Below are positions 60,621-64,000 of a stretch of 64,000 nt of DNA, piece by piece. The notes beneath the pieces were generated by a model. It was not told the DNA's origin. It saw nothing but the letters and a program-made list of their open reading frames with translations, and made no database searches. A program made the position numbers and the translations under genes. This stretch comes from Pseudomonas sp. RIT-PI-S (GTDB taxonomy: Bacteria > Pseudomonadota > Gammaproteobacteria > Pseudomonadales > Pseudomonadaceae): NCBI RefSeq assembly GCF_025642975.1, contig NZ_JANZKJ010000017.1, positions 42,264-106,263 of the forward strand, in the 5' to 3' direction. Positions within the stretch are counted from its first letter, which is position 1. Every line of letters begins with the position of its first letter.

Positions 60621-63600
60621 ATGGCTAAGAAACCCCGCGAAGCGTTTTTGAACGACCCGCTCTGGTACAAGGATGCGGTGATCTACCAGGTGCATGTGAA
60701 GTCCTTCCATGACTCCAACAACGACGGCATCGGTGACTTCCCGGGGCTGATTGCCAAGCTCGACTACATCGCCGAGCTAGGGGTCAACACCATCTGGTTG
60801 CTGCCGTTCTACCCCTCCCCACGCCGCGATGACGGCTACGACATCTCGGAATATAAAGCGGTACACCCGGACTACGGCACCATGGCCGATGTGCGCCGCT
60901 TCATTGCCGAGGCGCACAAGCGCAACCTGCGCATCATCACCGAGCTGGTCATCAACCACACCTCGGACCAGCACCCGTGGTTCCAGCGTGCGCGCCGGGC
61001 CAAGAAGGGCTCGCGGGCCCGGGATTTCTATGTGTGGTCCGATGACGACAAGAAATACGACGGCACCCGGATCATCTTCCTCGACACCGAGAAGTCCAAC
61101 TGGACCTGGGACCCTGTCGCCGGCCAATACTTCTGGCACCGGTTCTACTCGCACCAGCCGGACCTGAACTTCGACAACCCGCAGGTGATGAAGGCGGTCA
61201 TCGGGGTGATGCGCTATTGGCTGGACCTGGGCATCGACGGCTTGCGCCTGGATGCCATCCCTTACCTGATCGAGCGCGACGGCACCAACAACGAGAACCT
61301 GGTGGAAACCCACCAGGTGCTCAAGGCCATCCGCGCCGAGATCGACGCCAATTACCCGGACCGGATGCTCCTCGCCGAGGCCAACCAGTGGCCTGAAGAT
61401 ACCCAGCTGTACTTCGGCGACCGCAAAGGCGACCACGGCGACGAATGCCACATGGCGTTCCACTTTCCGCTGATGCCGCGCATGTACATGGCCTTGGCCC
61501 AGGAGGACCGCTTCCCGATCACCGACATCCTGCGGCAGACCCCCGAGATCCCGCCGAACTGCCAGTGGGCGATCTTCCTGCGCAACCACGATGAACTGAC
61601 CCTGGAAATGGTCACGGACCGGGAGCGTGATTACCTCTGGAACCACTATGCCGCCGATCGGCGTGCGCGGATCAACCTAGGCATCCGCCGCCGCCTTGCG
61701 CCCCTGCTGGAGCGCGACCGTCGGCGGATCGAACTGTTGACCAGCCTGCTGTTGTCCATGCCCGGCACGCCCACCCTGTATTACGGCGACGAGATCGGCA
61801 TGGGCGACAACATTTACCTGGGCGACCGCGACGGCGTGCGCACCCCGATGCAGTGGTCAGTGGACCGCAACGGTGGCTTTTCTCGAGCCAACCCGGCGAG
61901 CCTGGTATTGCCACCCATCCAAGACCCGCTCTATGGCTACCAAGCGGTCAACGTAGAAACCCAGGCCGGCGATCCGCATTCGCTGTTGAACTGGACCCGC
62001 CGCCTGCTGGCGGTGCGCAAGCAACAACAAGCCTTCGGCCGCGGTACGCTGAAGATGCTCACGCCTAGCAACCGCCGGGTGCTCGCATACATCCGCGAGT
62101 ACACCGACGGCAACGGCAAGACCGAGCAGGTGCTGTGCGTGGCCAACGTGTCGCGCGCTGCCCAGGCCGCCGAGCTGGACCTGTCGCCCTACGCGGGCAT
62201 GGTTCCGGTGGAGATGCTGGGCGGCAGTGCCTTCCCACCGATCGGGCAACTGAACTTCCTGCTGACCTTGCCCCCTTACGCTTTTTACTGGTTTCTGCTC
62301 GCACCGGAGAATCAAATGCCCAGCTGGCACGTGGAACCCGCGCAACCTATGCCCGACTTCGAAACTCTGGTGCTCAAAAAACGCATGGAGGAGCTGCTCG
62401 AAGGGCCGGCGCGGCATACGCTCGAGCAAGCGACGCTGCAACAGTACCTGCCCAAGCGTCGCTGGTTCGCGGGCAAGGGCACGGCTATCGACAGCATCCG
62501 CCTGGCCTACGGCGCGCGCTTCAGCAACCTGCCCACGCCCGTGCTGCTGAGCGAGATCGAAGTGAGCAGCGGCGGTGTGGTGAGCCGCTACCAGTTCCCC
62601 TTCGGGTTTTTGCCCGAGGAATTGATCACCAGCGCCTTGCCGCAGCAGTTGGCGTTGTCGCGGGTGCGCCGCAACAACAAGGTGGGCCTGCTCACCGATG
62701 CCTTCGTGCTGGAGAGCTTTATCCGCGCGGTGGTCAAGGGGCTCAAGGCCGACACTGTGTTGCCTTGCGGGGAAGGGGAGTTGCGCTTTACCCATACCGC
62801 GCAAATGGCCGCGCTGAACCTCACCGAGGAGCCGGCCATCCGCTACCTGTCGGCCGAGCAGTCCAACAGCTCCGTGGTGATAGATGGCTCCATGGTGCTG
62901 AAAATGATTCGCAAGGTCAGCGGCGGCGTCCACCCGGAGCTGGAGATGGGCGCCTTCCTCACGGCGGCGGGCTACCAGAACATCTCGCCGCTGATGGGTT
63001 CGGTGGTTCGGGTAGACGACGCCGGCACGCCACATTTGTTGATGATCGCCCAGGGCTACCTCAACAACCAGGGCGACGCCTGGGAGTGGACCCAGAACAA
63101 CCTCGAGCGCGCGGTGCGCGATGAGCTCGACGCCGCCCGCTCCGAGCAGGCCCAGCACTACAACGCCCTGGAAGAACTCAAGGCCTTCGCCGGCATGCTC
63201 GGCCAGCGCCTGGGCGAAATGCATGTGGCGCTGGCCGGGGACACCGACAACCCCGACTTCGCCGCCCGGGTCAGTGATGAAAAAGATGCCGAGGCATGGA
63301 GCAAAAGCGTTACCGCGCAGGTCGAACGCGCGCTGCACCTACTCGAACAACACAAGGACAGCTTCACCGATGACGCCAAACCCAAGGTGGCCGAACTCCT
63401 GGCCCGGCGCGACGCCCTGCTGGCCCATGTGGCCAAGCTCGCCCGCGCGGCGGCGGGTGGGTTGGTGATGCGGGTGCATGGCGACCTGCACCTGGGCCAG
63501 GTACTGGTGGTGCAGGGCGATGCCTATTTGATCGACTTCGAAGGCGAGCCTGCGCGGCCGCTGGAAGAACGCCGGGGCAAATACAGCCCCTACAAGGACG

Positions 63601-63941
63601 TCAGTGGCGTGCTGCGGTCGTTCGATTACGCCGCCGCCATGGCCGTGCGCAGCGCCCAGGCAGTGGACAGCTCCAGCCAGGCGGGCGAGGCACGGCGTCA
63701 CGTGGCCGAGCGCTACCTGGGCGAAGCACGTCAAGCCTTCATCGAAGCCTACGGGCTGGCCAGCGCCACGCTTCCCCATGCGTGGGAAGACCCCGAAGGA
63801 GAGCGCGCGGCCCTTGAATTGTTCAGCCTCGAAAAGGCTGCCTACGAAATCGCTTACGAAGCCGAAAACCGCCCAACGTGGCTGGCCGTGCCTTTGCATG
63901 GCCTGTTCGGGCTGCTGGCTACCAACGGAGAGAACACATGA
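60621..63941 (+). CDS. treS: Trehalose synthase/maltokinase fusion
   Basis: A 1106-residue bifunctional cytoplasmic enzyme. Residues about 10-550 are a GH13 trehalose synthase (trehalose to maltose): LWYKDAVIYQVHVKSFHDSNNDGIGDF, GLRLDAIPYLIERDGTNNENL with the nucleophile Asp, LLAEANQWPED with Glu, and FLRNHDELTLEM. From about M566 a maltokinase follows (YLPKRRWFAGKG cap motif; HGDLHLGQ at 953-960 with D955; DFEGEP at 972-977), phosphorylating maltose to maltose-1-phosphate for GlgE. The fused form is usual in pseudomonads. Its stop overlaps the glgB start (ATGA). Confidence 0.95.
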   Translation: MAKKPREAFLNDPLWYKDAVIYQVHVKSFHDSNNDGIGDFPGLIAKLDYIAELGVNTIWLLPFYPSPRRDDGYDISEYKAVHPDYGTMADVRRFIAEAHKRNLRIITELVINHTSDQHPWFQRARRAKKGSRARDFYVWSDDDKKYDGTRIIFLDTEKSNWTWDPVAGQYFWHRFYSHQPDLNFDNPQVMKAVIGVMRYWLDLGIDGLRLDAIPYLIERDGTNNENLVETHQVLKAIRAEIDANYPDRMLLAEANQWPEDTQLYFGDRKGDHGDECHMAFHFPLMPRMYMALAQEDRFPITDILRQTPEIPPNCQWAIFLRNHDELTLEMVTDRERDYLWNHYAADRRARINLGIRRRLAPLLERDRRRIELLTSLLLSMPGTPTLYYGDEIGMGDNIYLGDRDGVRTPMQWSVDRNGGFSRANPASLVLPPIQDPLYGYQAVNVETQAGDPHSLLNWTRRLLAVRKQQQAFGRGTLKMLTPSNRRVLAYIREYTDGNGKTEQVLCVANVSRAAQAAELDLSPYAGMVPVEMLGGSAFPPIGQLNFLLTLPPYAFYWFLLAPENQMPSWHVEPAQPMPDFETLVLKKRMEELLEGPARHTLEQATLQQYLPKRRWFAGKGTAIDSIRLAYGARFSNLPTPVLLSEIEVSSGGVVSRYQFPFGFLPEELITSALPQQLALSRVRRNNKVGLLTDAFVLESFIRAVVKGLKADTVLPCGEGELRFTHTAQMAALNLTEEPAIRYLSAEQSNSSVVIDGSMVLKMIRKVSGGVHPELEMGAFLTAAGYQNISPLMGSVVRVDDAGTPHLLMIAQGYLNNQGDAWEWTQNNLERAVRDELDAARSEQAQHYNALEELKAFAGMLGQRLGEMHVALAGDTDNPDFAARVSDEKDAEAWSKSVTAQVERALHLLEQHKDSFTDDAKPKVAELLARRDALLAHVAKLARAAAGGLVMRVHGDLHLGQVLVVQGDAYLIDFEGEPARPLEERRGKYSPYKDVSGVLRSFDYAAAMAVRSAQAVDSSSQAGEARRHVAERYLGEARQAFIEAYGLASATLPHAWEDPEGERAALELFSLEKAAYEIAYEAENRPTWLAVPLHGLFGLLATNGENT

Positions 63942-64000
63942 GTGCGCAACAGGGACAGGGCCGCGCCCAGGGCGTATTTCCGCCAGACGCGGATATTCAA
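63938..64000 (+). CDS. glgB: 1,4-alpha-glucan branching enzyme, start only
   Basis: Only 21 codons (MSAQQGQGRAQGVFPPDADI...) are inside the window. The ATG overlaps the treS-mak stop as ATGA, with GGAG 8 bases upstream. The product is called from position: in pseudomonads glgB follows glgE and treS-mak. The residues seen do not prove it. Confidence 0.6.
   Translation, partial: MSAQQGQGRAQGVFPPDADIQ

Noticed and set aside
1..64000. CRISPR arrays, tRNA/rRNA genes, insertion sequences
   Set aside because: No regularly spaced repeats, no tRNA-like cloverleaf with CCA-type end and no transposase motifs were noticed in reading the window.

Overview
The window is a GC-rich, densely packed stretch of a Pseudomonas-type chromosome, most likely P. 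putida-group. The call rests on gene content and arrangement: a MuxABC-OpmB-type efflux operon, a nadK to pepN cluster, moxR/bat genes running into sbcDC, a fused trehalose synthase/maltokinase beside glgE, and degenerate REP-like repeats. No rRNA, tRNA, CRISPR array or insertion sequence was recognised. The left edge cuts a sodium:solute symporter gene and the right edge cuts glgB.

Layout. 1-4.1 kb: symporter, thioesterase, MHS-type transporter and a DUF1853 protein. 4.2-10.8 kb: a forward housekeeping operon (nadK, metallophosphoesterase, rhomboid protease, DUF1315, DUF2797, pepN) joined by 1-4 bp overlaps. 10.9-14.3 kb: an exported YCF48-type beta-propeller and an RND-superfamily exporter. 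14.3-24.3 kb: a sugar-acid region with a FadR-type regulator, an IlvD/Edd dehydratase, an anion-type MFS carrier, an AraD1/FAH enzyme and a periplasmic lactonase-like protein. Two FadR-family operator matches lie in the divergent dehydratase/carrier promoter region. 24.4-36.2 kb: eight reverse-strand genes with almost no gaps (moxR, DUF58, DUF4381, batA, batB/C, batD, sbcD, sbcC). 36.3-47.8 kb: moaA, tpx, the mux efflux operon and a Gly/Ser-rich exported protein. 47.9-55.6 kb: a cystathionine beta-lyase-like enzyme, a haloacid dehalogenase, a catalase-like protein, a Fur-box TonB receptor and an unusual pyruvate kinase-like protein. 55.7-58.4 kb: an acyl-CoA dehydrogenase and a crotonase (probably valine catabolism) and a tiny Pro-rich protein. 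58.6-64 kb: glgE, treS-mak and the start of glgB, which together make alpha-glucan from trehalose via maltose-1-phosphate.

The most unusual part is a more AT-rich cassette at about 15.1-18.1 kb, wedged between the FadR-type regulator and its probable target genes. On the reverse strand are two tandem paralogous exported proteins. Each consists of two copies of a module with four cysteines at almost fixed spacing (20/12/29-30 residues), so the module occurs four times. Divergently transcribed from them are two ATGA-overlapping ORFs that look like one muramidase-like protein split in two. I interpret this, as inference only, as a peptidoglycan-targeting effector with periplasmic immunity proteins, possibly with the effector frameshifted. 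Other points worth checking are an RBS-sequestering stem before a small secreted protein (24.06 kb), a near-perfect palindrome before muxA, and a 17-bp perfect hairpin at 14.26 kb.
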